A stretch of DNA of 52,985 nt. Source: Lactifluus volemus (lineage: Eukaryota > Basidiomycota > Agaricomycetes > Russulales > Russulaceae). Of this stretch, positions 32,701 to 45,640 are shown piece by piece. The position numbers and the translations under genes were made by a program. Below the pieces are notes generated by a model, which saw only the letters and a list, made by a program, of their open reading frames with translations, searched no databases and was not told the DNA's origin. Numbering within the stretch: the stretch's first letter is position 1; the number at the start of each line of letters is the position of its first letter. The stretch is taken from positions 1 to 52,985 of the forward strand of contig WTXI01000253.1 in the NCBI GenBank assembly GCA_022376515.1, given 5' to 3'.

Positions 32701-35243
32701 AGTGGCTCGATAGCAGCAAAGAGCTGTCCCATGACCGAACGAAATAGGACCTGTGCTTCATGCGGCTTGAAGTACCCTTCAAGAACTTCTTCATATAGCT
32801 TGTCTAGCGGATCTCGTCCATTCCGATCTCGAGAGTGTCCTAACAGCCGCTGTACGCACTTCTTCTCGTCAAAGCCAAAGCTAGCAGGGGGCCTATTTAT
32901 AAATCCGCTTGCAACGGCTGCCCACTGGAACAAGCCTTCTGCTGCCTTGGCTAGTTCGGGACCATGGTCCTTGAATACCTCCGGAGGGAGCTTCTTCTGG
33001 AGGTACATCCGAATATCTTGCTCTGTCTTGGCAGCCAATTTTGCGTCATCCATATAGAGCGTATCGACAGATGATGCTTGTGCAAACGCAGATTCGATTC
33101 CATCTTCTAGCCTCGACGTGACGAGTACACGGAATTCAGCTGGTAGCTTTTCGAGATATTCGGCTATAAATGTGTGAATACCGATTCGGCCAATCGCATC
33201 ACCACTCTCATCCAGTGCATCGATGACGATCAAGATAGGACCGGGAAGTGACAGATTCTTGAGCGGCTCGAGGAGGAGGGATTCGAAAAGCATACGATAG
33301 TCCCGGGTACCACAAAGAGATGGATTCTCCTTAAGGACCCTCCCGAGAGCCACCTTGAACGCACGATTTCGATAGGAGAGGTCTCGACTGAGTGTCGTGA
33401 AGATCTGGTAAGCCTCGTCTTTGGACTGCTCCTTCCTCAGAAAAGAAAAGTAGGAGCCGAGACATTTCTTGTCGAAATGACGCGCGACTTCATGAGCGAT
33501 CGACGACTTTCCCGTGCCTGCCTGCCCAAGGAGGACGAGCCCACGTTGAGATTCAGGATTCTCGACCCACTTGACAATACGGTCCAGAAAATCTTCTCGT
33601 GTACCTGGAAGACAGCGCCTCTCATCTCCGAATCGCCATCCTCCCTTGTAAGGTAATTCTCTGATTATTGCACCCAGCTCTATGTCCCACTTATCAGGTT
33701 GACAATCCGACAACCGTTTCACCGTAAGCACGCACCAGCTTCTAGGACAGCAATCTCTGTCGTGACAGTAGCACGAGCAAGGAAATTGTCTCGCAGTCGG
33801 ATGAGGTTCGTGCGATACTGGTCTATTTTCCCATCAACTTGGCCAACAATACTCTTCAAAGTACGCTTTCCTACAAATCACATGTTCAATTATCACCAAC
33901 GAGAGAGGCCAAGAAGACGTACCAAGTTTCACATCCTCCGCGTACGAGCTGATAAATATGGCACACTCAGAGACGCATTCCAGCATCTCCCCGAGGATCG
34001 TCGCCTCCCTGGACTCCGGCTTGAGGTTCCTTAGAGTGTCGGCCTCTTCCGCAAACTCGAACGCATCGCGTATCGCCTCAAGCAGAGTTTGGATGTTGTC
34101 GTCACGCTGAACTTGTTGTAGCAAAGTCTGGCGGGATGAAACAAAAAATGATGAATATCCCAGATACTCTAATAAGGGAGAATGCAAGGAGACAAACCTC
34201 GGGGATCTTCGAGAGCAGACTCCATGCTAGACTTGCATATGGATTCAGCTGAAGAAGGAAAATTAGTGAAGACGACTGGTTAGAAGCCGATACTGATCAT
34301 ACTGCTGCGATTGGACTGATCGTGTCCATCACCCATTTCATGACATTCACAGTGGTCTTCCACGTATCAATAGCATTCATAGCTTCCTCGGCGCGACGAA
34401 GAGTTGTATCTGTCTCACGCAGTGGCCTGTCTGCTACTGGTCGCATACGACTACCGCTCTCAATGGGAAGGTCGCCCCTCTGAGATAACGCGTGAGTTGC
34501 ATGGCCTCAGCGTTGGCCCGGACAATATGACGTACAGCGCTTCCTTCAGCAACAGGGATATGAGCCACTGTAGGGCTAGGGATGTTGACTACCCCAGTCA
34601 GAGAGGGACCCGTATCTGGTGACATGGTAATCGTTAGGGAGAATGTGTTCGATTCCGTTGAATGTATATCGGGCCCATCGGCACTGGTGAAATCAATATC
34701 GACTTCTATATATAGCATGCTCAGCAAGATGTATGAGAAACAATTCTAAGCAACAGACGAACCATGTCGGGGCTCACAGACAATCTCTTGCCTTCCAACA
34801 AGAATGTCTCTGGTCATGGTCTTCTTCGCATAAACAGACACTCCAATGCGTGACAGAGGTTGTACGGCACTGCGGGAGACCTCAGTTTTGTATAGGAATA
34901 AAGATGTGTGATTTCTCACAATGCGTCGACTATCTCGTTCCACTCTACGCGCTGAGCTATGCTCCGCACAGATCTCGATTCCCATGTTCTCTCCCCATAG
35001 GTCACAGTGACATGAAATCGTCGTTTCTTCCCAAGGAAGGTCTTGAGACGGGGTAGATTTTGAGCTCTGAGTACTGGAAGGGGACAGAAGTTTTCTATTT
35101 GTTTTAGCATGACCATAGAGATACGTACGGGTCACTTTCAACAAGCTTGGTTGGATTTCGCTGGGTTGAGGGCGACTGATTGAGCTTACACCTGGCCTAC
35201 AGTAATGATTAACAAAAGGACATCGGGTGAGAGACGTTGGCAT
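29701..35243 (-). CDS. C2-NACHT-WD40 NLR-like receptor, copy 2 (C2 linker frameshifted)
   Basis: Same architecture as copies 1 and 3. The WD40 exon (29701-32085) has 14 clear repeats plus a degenerate one and the conserved C-tail. The NACHT exon begins near 33680 and carries GQAGTGKS and VIDALDESG. The intron between them is 59 bp (32086-32144) because the usual AACAG acceptor is mutated to GACTG, and the next CAG three bases on must be used, dropping one Gln in frame. The C2 region (35116-34916, RAQNLPRLKTFLGKKRRF) is reached in one open frame from ATG 35243 (MPTSLTRCPF). In the linker, about 20-22 nt are missing near 34488 relative to copies 1 and 3, which shifts the frame; so C2 is uncoupled from NACHT unless splicing differs. 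The NACHT-WD40 part is open. Confidence 0.85.
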
Positions 35244-37355
35244 ACAAATTTGAACTCATCTGAGTGTATGTAAATGTAGTGTTCCTTAGATTGAGATGCA
35301 GGTAAGATCCGGAAGGAAGGGATATTGAGAGGTGGGGGCAGCAATCACTGGCCTGACGGCGGTGCTTCATCGAAACCTCAACAGGAACAAACAACAACAA
35401 ACATCAGTCAAGTGTTGTTGAGCCCACTGTCACCCTGGTGCTCGTCCGTCTTCTCGAGGCATATTATGATGGCGCAAATTCAAACCTGGCCTTGTTGCCG
35501 ACTTGCTGTTGTTGGCTTTCCCGTTCCCCAGGAGATCTGGTCCCGGTCTGCATACTGCCAGTGAAATGCGGGTAAATTCAAAAAAGATATTGAATCGCGC
35601 CCTGTTGCTTTGGCTTCGAGGTGACAACCAGGGAAATGCCGACGAGGTCGTCGGCCACCTTGCTTGCGTCGGTAGAGACGAGATTGTATAAGTGGTACAC
35701 ACAGTAGTGGCGATACATTGCAGCAAACAGAGACGAGGGACTGCAGATGAAGGCAAATTAGTCGCTTTTTTTATTGTCCGTTCCTTAGTTCCCTTCATTT
35801 CAATTTCTTCGAGAAAGTTGTTTTGTCAAATTTCTCTTTTTGTTTATTTGAACCTGACACTCATGGTGTAGGCGCAATGGTCTGCTTTGGGGTTTCAAGG
35901 ATTCGTAGCAATGCGACATCACAGTAGAACTTAGCAACAACTTGCCACCCATGCACAGTAGCTTCGTGGTTACATGTAAGTTGCGTTTACGTTTTAATAT
36001 TCCGATAATCGAGACTGACACGTGGAAAAAGAGGGGAGATAAGAACCAGGTGTCCGATTCCGGACAGAAACTTTCGAGCCCTCGTCGTCACGATAGATGA
36101 CAAAGCTCGCACGCATCCATTCGACCTTGCATTCGACTGCACATTAGTTTGACTCTCACTAAACACAAACAAGTGGTTGTGGTTACATGTAAATTGCGTT
36201 TACATTTAATAGATTTATAATCGAGAGTGACATGCCGAAAAGGACAAATAAGAGACGGCGTCAATGTCTAAGTTGAAGTCAGATGGCCGTGGTTACATGT
36301 AAGTTGCGTTTAGGTTTTAACAGACCATTAATCGAAATTTACATGTAGAAAAGGACAGATAAGAGGCAGCGTAGTTGATGTCGATGTCTGAGTTGATATC
36401 TAAGTTGAAGAAGTTCAATCTCAGGATCTCATTGGACAGATAAGAGACGGCGTCGTTGATGTCGAAGTGTAAGTTGAAGTCAGGGACCCTAGTTGATGTC
36501 GGTGTCTTGAGTCGATGTGTAAGTTAAAAGTCAGATCACATGTCCAATTCCAGAAAGTTCCAGAGGATCTCATTGTTCGAATCTATGGAGTCAGATGCGG
36601 ATGATCCGTATAGTGAGAAGTAGTCACGTGAAGGTTTGTTGCACGGAGCCCACTTTCCGCTACTACGTACTGCATGGACTTCAATCACGTATCGAGTCCT
36701 CCGCTAAATCGGTTTCAAGTGCTAGTGACACAACCCTTATGTCCGAATACTTTGAGCTTTACCTCAACACCCATACCATACGCTTAACCACTAGGTAATT
36801 AGAGGTCAGAGATGTATTTAAAGGCACCCGAATCACCGTAGAAAGAAAAATAACAATACTAGCCACTTGCATGGCCAGTTGACCATGAATGAATAGCTTA
36901 CTGTAATTAATGGCGTGCAGGGCTTCAAGCTTCAAGTGCGCGGGTGCTACTTCACCGCAACCTTGTTCGCGCGTCATCATTCTATCATATACTGTCAGAA
37001 ATGTCTTATTATTTGACTGAAAGAATTGACGCTTGGCGTGACGACTAGACAAGTATGTTGTATTCAAGCCCCGTGCTTACCCGAAGCGCGTCCTCAAATC
37101 CGCGTCTTCCGGCAGAGCTCGCCGCGCATCTGCTCCTCTTCACAATCTCCACAAATGTACCTCTCTCATCACTCTCATCTCTCGTCTCCGCCCTTTCATT
37201 TTTCTCTTCGTTTGGCAACCTTGGATGCCTATCCGAAGTGAGCCACTCCAACGCTCCCCTTTTGCTCGTTGGCATTTTTTCGTAAAGAGGACGCGACGCC
37301 ATCTCGTAGCGACATACCTGGGAGACCAGAGACGCAAGTCGGGAGATGGCCCGCG
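35244..37355. promoter_or_regulatory. Divergent intergenic region of unit 2, with about 1 kb extra sequence
   Basis: Outer parts match units 1 and 3. The stretch from about 35628 to 36648 is absent from both, so it is an insertion or a segment lost elsewhere. It contains the imperfect tandem repeat at 35964-36535. No gene is supported. Confidence 0.45.
35964..36535. repeat. Imperfect tandem repeats
   Basis: The landmark GTGGTTACATGTAARTTGCG occurs at about 35968, 36182 and 36291, each followed by a TAATCGA motif and by AGATAAGAG(A/G) with GATGTCNANGTNTAAGTTGAAG-type sequence. The latter part repeats again at about 36440-36535. Function unknown; unique to unit 2. Confidence 0.6.
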
Positions 37356-38365
37356 ATGCGGAACAAGGGAAAGGAGGAGGTTGTTCAACGCGTACAAGTT
37401 GGGTTGACAGAGAGCGTGGATTGGGAAAAAATATGTGAAGTCGTATCCCAGAAGGTGACGTATTGCCCTTAGCATTACGGGGACTTACGTACAAGCATCC
37501 CTTCCACTCGTCCCGTTGTGCGATAACTCTGTCAAGCCATAGAAGAAAGGACGCGCATACAATCATCACCCTCATAGATAAACGCTCCTCAGGGTCTCAA
37601 TAAGTCACTTTTACATGCGACCAAGGTCCACTCTCCTTTATGCGTCTTGCGCATCTCGCACTAATTTTCACTTCGAAGCTAGGCCTTTTTGGCTCTTCCA
37701 CGCCCTTCGTGACGGGAAGGCCCTATACCCTTCTCTATGGTCGCTTGGTAAACTCTTCTCGTGCTGTTGGGATCGCCCTCTCGGCTGGTCCACGGCCAAC
37801 CTTACAGACGACATTTCATGGGTTACGCGCCATCACGGAGCCACTCAAAGTAACTCGGTATGTCCATTTTCTTCGATGGTGGCCTACATAAGCATTATAT
37901 GCGCTCATTCCTTCATGCAGGTCAGAGGGTAATCTCGTCAATGAGCTCGGTAACATGAACCCGACTACGCTCCTCATCTCCGCTATCGAGAGGAGTGCGC
38001 TCACCTGCCGAGCAGCTAAGGAGGACGAATTCTATCTCGGTGTACTGCGTGATGGTGAGGTATGGCGGGACGATGGCACTTGAGACAGAGAGTGCTCCTA
38101 GGGAGGGCACGTTCGTTCAGGTACAGCACCTGTTTCACTATGGCGTTCTGTAGAAAAAGTATTGAGATATCGTTTGAACAGCTATCTCACCATCCCAATG
38201 ACGATGCCGTCCATGGTCTGGCCTCACTCCTCGAAGAACACCCTAACATTGTTGGCTGCGCTAGAGTCCGACTCGGTCGTAGTGGAAGAAGAAAAATCGG
38301 TCACAATTGTTGAACACGCATTCGTCGCTGCGAGCGGGAATGGAGTCATAATTGAGTCGCGGTGA
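37356..38365 (+). pseudogene. Divergent NLR-linked gene of unknown function, copy 2 (broken)
   Basis: The first exon MRNKGKEEVVQRVQVGLTES (from 37356) is open through WEKICEVVSQK to a GTGACG donor. The central conserved exon (about 37925-38119) has lost about 35 bp after LRDGEV, relative to copies 1 and 3, which shifts the frame. The intron GTACAG...GAACAG (38120-38180) and the last exon (VTIVEHAFVAASGNG) are present. Homology to the other units ends near 38435. It is head-to-head with NLR copy 2. Confidence 0.4.
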
Positions 38366-38435
38366 CGAAGTGGCCTGGACGTGCACTCCTCCTGGCTCTG
38401 CGGCCCAGCTGGCATAGTGATCATGGAAGCCGAGA

Positions 38436-38935
38436 TATTATGGAGCTCCCAGTGTACATGGTTTCTGCCATTTGTATATTGATTCTCACTAACCATGCTC
38501 GCTACACTTGACAGTGAAGTCGGATTGGGTACTGTGGAAAGCCATTACAGAACCCCCGCGTTGGTGAGTTGGTATGCCCCGGCGTGCACCTGAAACTTGT
38601 GGGTTTCGAACCCTCGCCCCCGTCCCCGCGCTGGTATGGAGCAAGACCACCTGGTTGTTTGTGGCATTTCCCGGGCACGGTCCATTTAGGCTAGCGTTCG
38701 TGTGTGGTCTCTCGCCTTGTCCTCCGTCAAATCGAGGATATTGCTGTGTTCGGTTGTCGGACATGAAGAAAATCCAATAGGTGTCACACCCTGATAGAAA
38801 CATAAATTGGTCATTTGGTACGATGTGTATACATAACAGCAACAGGATTGTTAAAAAAAGAACAAGTGACCCGGATACCGCCAACCTGAAGGTATTGGCG
38901 CCGGCAGGTTCCGCCTCGGCCCGGGCTGTCATCCC
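38436..38935. other. Segment unique to unit 2 replacing the end of the unit
   Basis: Units 1 and 3 have several kilobases here (more of the plus-strand gene and the minus-strand hypothetical gene); unit 2 has only this 0.5 kb. It contains a perfect B-box on the minus strand (GGTTCGAAACC near 38610), which could mark a SINE at the junction. No open frame is called. Confidence 0.4.
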
Positions 38936-39042
38936 CAACACGTGATTGCTTAGCGCGGCTTAGCCGCAAGGCCCGCGACGTCCGTGGAAGAGGTCGTAAT
39001 TTATGGTATCTTTTCAAAAAACAACAGCACATATAGCAGAGT
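38936..39042. repeat. Unit 3' flank repeat, truncated copy
   Basis: Only the inner part of the flank repeat is present (from ACACGTGATTGC), next to the NLR copy 3 stop codon. Confidence 0.55.
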
Positions 39043-42000
39043 CTATCCAGATAAACTATGAATGTGTACCGTAGTCCAATTCGATCCATGTACAAAGTTT
39101 GACAAATCAAGCCAAGTTTCGTGTCTGCCTGCGATCCATACTGTGTTAGCTCTATGAAAGTATGACCGATGAATCTGGGGGACCCATAAGAGGAGTTCAC
39201 CCTCTTCTCCATACATCCACCCATCACTATTAACCAAAAACTCGTTCATAAAATCGACCTTCTCAGTATCCTCCATGCTGACCTTTTTCACACGAACCGT
39301 GCGGTCTTGTGAGGCTGTGACTCGGATGTGCTGCCCGTCCGGTGAGAGCGCAACATGTCCAGAGTCGACCGAAGTAGTCAATCCAGGAATTGGACTTGTT
39401 ACCCCTCCAAGTCCTGATGGGGCATCCCACATGCGAATCGTGTGATCTGCTGAGGCTGAGGCTATGTGCTTCCCGTCTGGCGAGAATGCGGCACATAACA
39501 CCATATCAGTGTGTCCAATAAATGGGGAAGCTATGACCCCTCCTGTTGCGACATCCCACAGGCGAATCGTGCGATCATTCGAGGCCGAGGCGATACATCG
39601 CCCGTTCGGCGAAAACGAAACGGAGTTGACTGGGTGCGAGTGTCCAAAAAATGGGCCTGCTATGACGTCTCCTGTTGCAGCGTCCCATACACGAATCGTG
39701 TGATCGTCCGAGGCCGAAGCGATGTGCTTCCCGTCTGGAGAGAACGCAACGGATGTAACAACATCAGTGTGCCCAGTGAACGGGTCTCCTATAACCACTC
39801 CCTTTTCGGCATCCCACACACGGATCGTGCAATCTCTTGATCCCGAGGCGATGTGCTCCCCGTCCGGCGAGAATGCCACCGACATGACCGAATCTGTGTG
39901 TCCAGTAAACGGGCCCGCTATGACCTCCCCTGTTGCGGCATCCCACACGAGAACTGTGTCATCATGCGAGGCCGAGGCAACAAGATGCCCATCTGGTGAA
40001 AATGCAACACAGTTGGCTCCATCTGTATGTCCAGTAAACAGGCCAGTTACTACCTCTCCCGTTGTAGCATCCCACATGCGAATTGTTTGATCACGCGAGG
40101 CCGACGCAATGCGCCGTCCGTCTGGTGAGAATGCAACTGATATGACCCAATCAGTGTGTCCAGTAAATGGGCCCGCGGTGACATCTCCTGTGGTGGCATC
40201 CCACACGCAAATTGTGTGATCGTACGAAGCTGAAGCGATGCGCTGGCCGTCTGGTGAGAATGCAATACACCTGACCCAATTCGTGTGTCCAGTAAACGGG
40301 CCTGTTATGAGCTCCTTGCTTGAAACACCCCACACACGAACTGTGCGATCGAACGAGGCCGAGGCAAGGCGCTGGCCATCTGGGGAGAATGCAACAGAAT
40401 ACACCTGATCGAGGTGTCCGGCAAACGGGTCTGCTACAGCCTCTCCAGTTATGGCATCCCACACGCGAATCGTACAATCGTTCGAGCCCGAAGCGATGAG
40501 CTGCCCGTCAGGGGAAAATGCAGCAGAGTTGACGCAATCGATGTGACCAGTAAATGGGCTCACGATGACCTCTCCTGTTGCGGCATCCCACACACGAATC
40601 GTGTGATCATCCGAGGCTGAAGCGATGCGGTTTCCGTCTGGAGAGAATGCAACAGATTTGATCGTGTCGGTGTGACCAATAAACGGGCCTGCGACAATGT
40701 CCCCTGTCAAGGCATCCCACACGCGAATCGTGCGATCGTCTGAGGCGGAAGCGATGCGCTGCCCGTCACATGAGAACGTAACAGATCTGATAAAATCGGT
40801 GTGTCCAGTAAACGGGCCAGACACGACCCGTCCTGTTCCAACATCCCACACCAGAATGGTGCGATCTCCCGAGCCCGAGGTGATGCGCTGGCCGTCTGGT
40901 GAGAATGCAACAGACTGGACCCAATTGGTGTGTCCGACGAATGGGCCTGATACGACCTCTCCAGTTGCGGCATCCCACACTCGAATCGTACCATCTTCGG
41001 AGCCAGATGCGATGCCCCGCCCGTCTGGCGAGAATGCGACAGAAAGCACTAAATCGGTGTGTCCAGTAAACGGACCCACTACAACCTCCCCAGTCGTAGC
41101 ATCCCACACCCGAATCGTGCAATCCTGTGAGCCAGAGGCAATGAGCTGCCCATCGGGCGAAAATGCAACAGATTCGACTGATTCGCTATGTGCCGGAATC
41201 GTCATTTCGAGTGCTGGCCAATGGGTCAACTGCCCGCGTTCCAAGGAAAACGTGTGAGGAAATTGGCAAAGGTAACGTTTGACGATGTGGGAAGAAGATG
41301 GTGCGAATGGCAGCGCAGAAATATATATATGCGGCGCGCTCCTGGCAATAGCCATCCCGAAGTACCGCACAAAGGAAGATGCATCATCCACAAATACTAA
41401 CAAGTTCTCCATTTCCGCTTGGGAAGACTGCTGTGATTTTACGCAATTGTCACTACATGTCATGCTCAATTATACAATGTACATACCTTCGTTTGGTCAG
41501 ACCGCAACCAGGAATTCAGAGATGCCAATGCTGGTGAAGCAACACTGACTTTGCTCTTGATGCTAAGCACTTCCAACCAAAACAGGAACTTCGTCTCGAA
41601 CAGGCATCCAAGTTTCATAAAGAGGTCTTGCTCGAAAGCAACATGTTCTAAATGATCGTCCCAGAAAACGCAAGCATACGATAACCCAGGTGGAATGTGC
41701 TTGGAAATTCGTGATTCAAGGTCTGGAACATCGCTGTTCGCAAGATACGACGATTCCAGTTCGCAAATGTTGAATTTGAGACTGTCCAGCATTAGGCCAA
41801 CGCACGAATGTGCTAGTTCACGGTGGGAATTCCCAAGGTCAACATAGAATTCGTTGCTCTTTCTATTCGTTAGAAAGTCACGGAATGACGTGTGGAGTGG
41901 GACGATCGGACGCGTTCGATCAGATGACGCCACGTTACTCAGCAGTGAGCCGAGGTGGCGGAGCATTTCGATGACTGGGCGAGAATCCTCGGGATCATCA

Positions 42001-44604
42001 ATGGGGGCGTGGCGACGCAGAGCGATCAACGAATGAAGGGATAGTGGTTCGATAGCAGCAAAGAGCTGTCCCATCACCGAACGAAATAGGACCTGTGCTT
42101 CATGTGGCTTGAAGTATCCTTCGAGAACTTCTTCATATAGCTTGTCTAGCGGATCTCGTCCATTCCGATCTCGAGAGTGTCCTAACAGCCGCTGTACGCA
42201 CTTCTTCTCGCTAAACCCAAAGCTAGCAGGAGGCCTATTAATGAATCCACATGCAACAGCTGCCCACTGGAACAAGCCCTCTGCCGCCTTGGCTAGTTCA
42301 GCACCATGGACCCTAAATACCTCCGGAGGAAGCTTCTTCTGAAGGTACATCCGAATATCTTGCTCTGTCTTGGCAGCCAATTTTGCATCATCCATATAGA
42401 GCATATCAACGGATGATGCTTGTGCGAACGCAGATTCGATCCCATCTTCTAGCCTCGAGGTGACGAGTACACGGAATTCAGTTGGTAGCTTTTCGAGATA
42501 TTCGGCAATAAATGTGTGAATACCGATTGGGCCAATCGCGTCACCACTCTCATCCAGTGCATCGATAACGATCAGGATAGGACCGGGAAGTGACAGATTC
42601 TTGAGCGGATCGAGAAGGAGGGATTCGAAAAGCATACGATAGTCCCGGGTGCCACAAAGAGATGGATTCTCTTTAAGGACCCTCCCGAGAGCCACTTTGA
42701 ACGCAGGATTGCGATAGGAGAGGTCTCGACTGATCGTCGTGAAGAGCTGGTAGACATCATCTCTTGACTGCTCCTTCCTCAGAAAGGCAAAGTAGGAGCC
42801 GAGACACATCTTGTCGAAATGACGCGCGACTTCATGCGCGATCGACGACTTTCCCGTGCCTGCCTGCCCAAGGAGGACGAGCCCACGTTGAGATTCAGGA
42901 TTCTCGACCCACTTGATAATATGATCCAGGAAATCTTCTCGTGTGCCTGGAAGACAGCGCCTCTCATCTCCGAATCGCCATCCTCCTTTGTAAGGCAATT
43001 CTCTAATTCTCATATCCAGTTCTGTGTCGCACTTGTCAGCTTGACAATCCGACAACCTTTTCACCGTAAGCACGCACCAGCTTCTAGCACAGCAATCTCT
43101 GTCGTGACAGCAGCACGAGCAAGGAAATGGTCTCGCAGTCGGACGAGGTTCGTGCGATACTGGTCTATTTTCCCATCAACCTGGCCAACTATACTCTTCA
43201 AAGCACGCTTTCCTACAAATCACTTGTTTAATGATCACCAACGAGAGAGGCCAAGAGGACGTACCAAGTTTCACATCCTCGGCGTACGAGCTAATAAACA
43301 TGGCACATTCAGAGACGCATTCCAGCATCTCCCCGAGGATTGTCGCCTGCCTGGACTCTGGCTTGAGGTTCCTTAGTGTGTCAGCCTCTTCCGCAAACTC
43401 GAACGCATCCCGTATCGCCTCAAGCAGCGTTTGGATGTTGTCGTCACGCTGAACCTGTTGTAGCAAAGTCTGGCGGGATGAAATAATAAATTATGAACAT
43501 CCCAGATACTTAACAAGGAAGAATGCAAGGAGACAAACCTCGGGGATCTTCGAGAGCAGACTCCATGCTAGACTTGCATATGGATTCAGCTGAAGAACGG
43601 AAATTAGCTCAAGACGACTGGCTAACCGCCGATAATGGTCATACTGCTGCGATTGGAGTGATGGTGTCCATCACCCATTTCATGACATTCACAGCGCTCT
43701 TCCACGTATCAATAGCATTCATAGCTTCCTCGGCGCGACGAAGAGTTGTATCTGTCTCACGCAGTGGACTGTCTGCTACTGGTCGCATACGACTACCGCT
43801 CGCAATGGGAAGGTCACCCTTCTGGCATAACGGAGACACGAGCGCGGTAACTGACGTGAGTTGCATGGCCTCAGCATTGGCTCGGACAATAAGACGTACA
43901 GCACTTCCTTCAGCAACAGGGATATGAGCCACCGTATGGCTAGGGGTGTTGACTACCCCAGTCAGAGAGGGACCCGTATCTGGTGACATGGTAATCGTTA
44001 GGGAGAATGTGTTCGATTCCGTTGAATGTATATCGCGCGCATCGGCACTGGTGAAATCAATATCGACTTCTATATATAGCATGCTCAGCAAGATGTATGT
44101 GAAACAATTCTAGGAACAGACGAACCATGTCGGGGCTCACAGACAATCTCTTTCCTTCCAATAAGAATGTCTCTGGTCATGGTCTTCTTCGCATAAACAG
44201 ACACTCCGATGCGTGACTGTGGTTGTACGGCACTGCGGGAGACCTCAGTTTTGTATAGGAATGGAAATGTGTGATTTCTCACAATGCGTCGACAACATCG
44301 TTCCACTCTACGCGCTGAGCTATGCTCCGCACAGATCTCGATTCCCATGTTCTCTCCTCATAGGTCACAGTGACATGAAATCGTCGTTTCTTCCCAAGGA
44401 AGGTCTTGAGACGGGGTAGATTTTGAGCTCTGAGTACTTGAAGGAGACAGAAGTTTGCAACTTTTCTGAGGGTGATCATAGAGATACGTACCAGTCACCT
44501 TCAGCAAGCCTGGTTGGATTTCGCTGGGTTGAGAGCGACTGATTGAGCTTACACCTGGCCTACAGTAATGATTAACAAAAGGACGTCGGGTGAGACGTTG
44601 GCAT
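39043..44604 (-). CDS. C2-NACHT-WD40 NLR-like receptor, copy 3 (best preserved)
   Basis: A full exon chain can be read. C2 is in exons ending 44492, then 44436-44283 and 44232-44141, with RAQNLPRLKTFLGKKRRF and RIGVSVYAKKTMTRDILIG. The linker exon is 44066-43645 (open across the point where copies 1 and 2 shift). The helical region is in 43589-43539 (LNPYASLAWSLLSKIPE), 43469-43265 and 43212-43078. The NACHT exon is 43021-41487 (GQAGTGKS, VIDALDESG). The WD40 exon is 41430-39043. Introns are 50-74 bp with GT-AG ends. The product is about 1680 residues. WD40 has 14 clear 43-residue repeats, a degenerate one and the C-tail. Predicted role: ATP-switched cytosolic recognition receptor that triggers an incompatibility or defence response (family knowledge). 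The start is uncertain: ATG 44602-44604 matches copy 2, but a 2-nt deletion follows it. Confidence 0.88.
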
Positions 44605-45640
44605 ACAAATTTGTGCTCATCTGAGTGTATGAAAATGTAGTATCCCTTGAGCTGAGATACAGGTAAGACCCGGAAGGTAGGAGGCGATATGAGAGATCGA
44701 GGCGGACTGACAGCGCTTCTCTAACAACAATAACAAACATTAGTCAGGTGTTGTTGAACGCACTGTCCTGGCGCTCGTCCGTCTGACTCGAGGCATATTA
44801 TGATGGCATAAGTTCAAAACCTGGCCTTGTTGTCGACTTGCTTTCCCATTCCCCAATGTCGCATCCTGGCAGTGAAAAGCGGGTAAATTTAAAAAGGGTG
44901 TTGGATCGCGCCCTGTTGGTTTGGCTTCGAAGTGACAATATGTGCCAGTATTTCGGTTGTCCGTTCCTAGTAAACCCACTTTCCGCTACTACAGCATGCA
45001 CTTTCGATCACCTGTCGACTCATCCGCCAAATCAGTTTCAAGTCACACAACCCTCATGTCCGAATAGTTTGAGCTTTTACCTTAACACCCATACCATATA
45101 CTTAACCACTAGGTAATTAGAGGTCAAAGATGTATTGAAAGGCACTCAAATCACCGTAGAAAGAAAAACAATACTAGCCACTTGCATGGCCAGTTGACCA
45201 AGAATGAATAGCGTACTGTAATGGCGTGCATGGCTTCAAGCGCGCGGGTGCTACTTCACCGCAGCCTTTTCCGCGCTTCATCATTCTATCATATACTTAC
45301 TATCAGAAAGATTTTATTATTTGACTGAAAGGGTTGACGCTTGACGTGACGGCTACCCGAAGGCCGAAGCGCGTCCTCTATCCGCATCCTCCAGCAGAGC
45401 TCGCCGCTCATCCGCTCCTCTTCACAATCTCCACAAATACACCTCTCTCATCACTCCCATCTCTCGTCACCGCGCTTCCATATTTTTCTTCGTTTGGCAG
45501 CGTCGGATGCCTATCCACAGCGAGCCACTCCAACGCTCCCATTGCCTGCTCGTTGGCGTTTTTTTCGTAAAGAGGACGCGATGCCATTTCGTAGCGACAT
45601 ACCCGGGAGACCAGAGACGCAATTCGGGGGATGGCATGCC
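44605..45640. promoter_or_regulatory. Divergent intergenic region of unit 3
   Basis: Collinear with 8186-9235. It carries the same conserved TAACCACTAGGTAATTAGAGG tract near 45100 and the pyrimidine-rich stretch before the plus-strand gene. No protein is supported. Confidence 0.4.
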
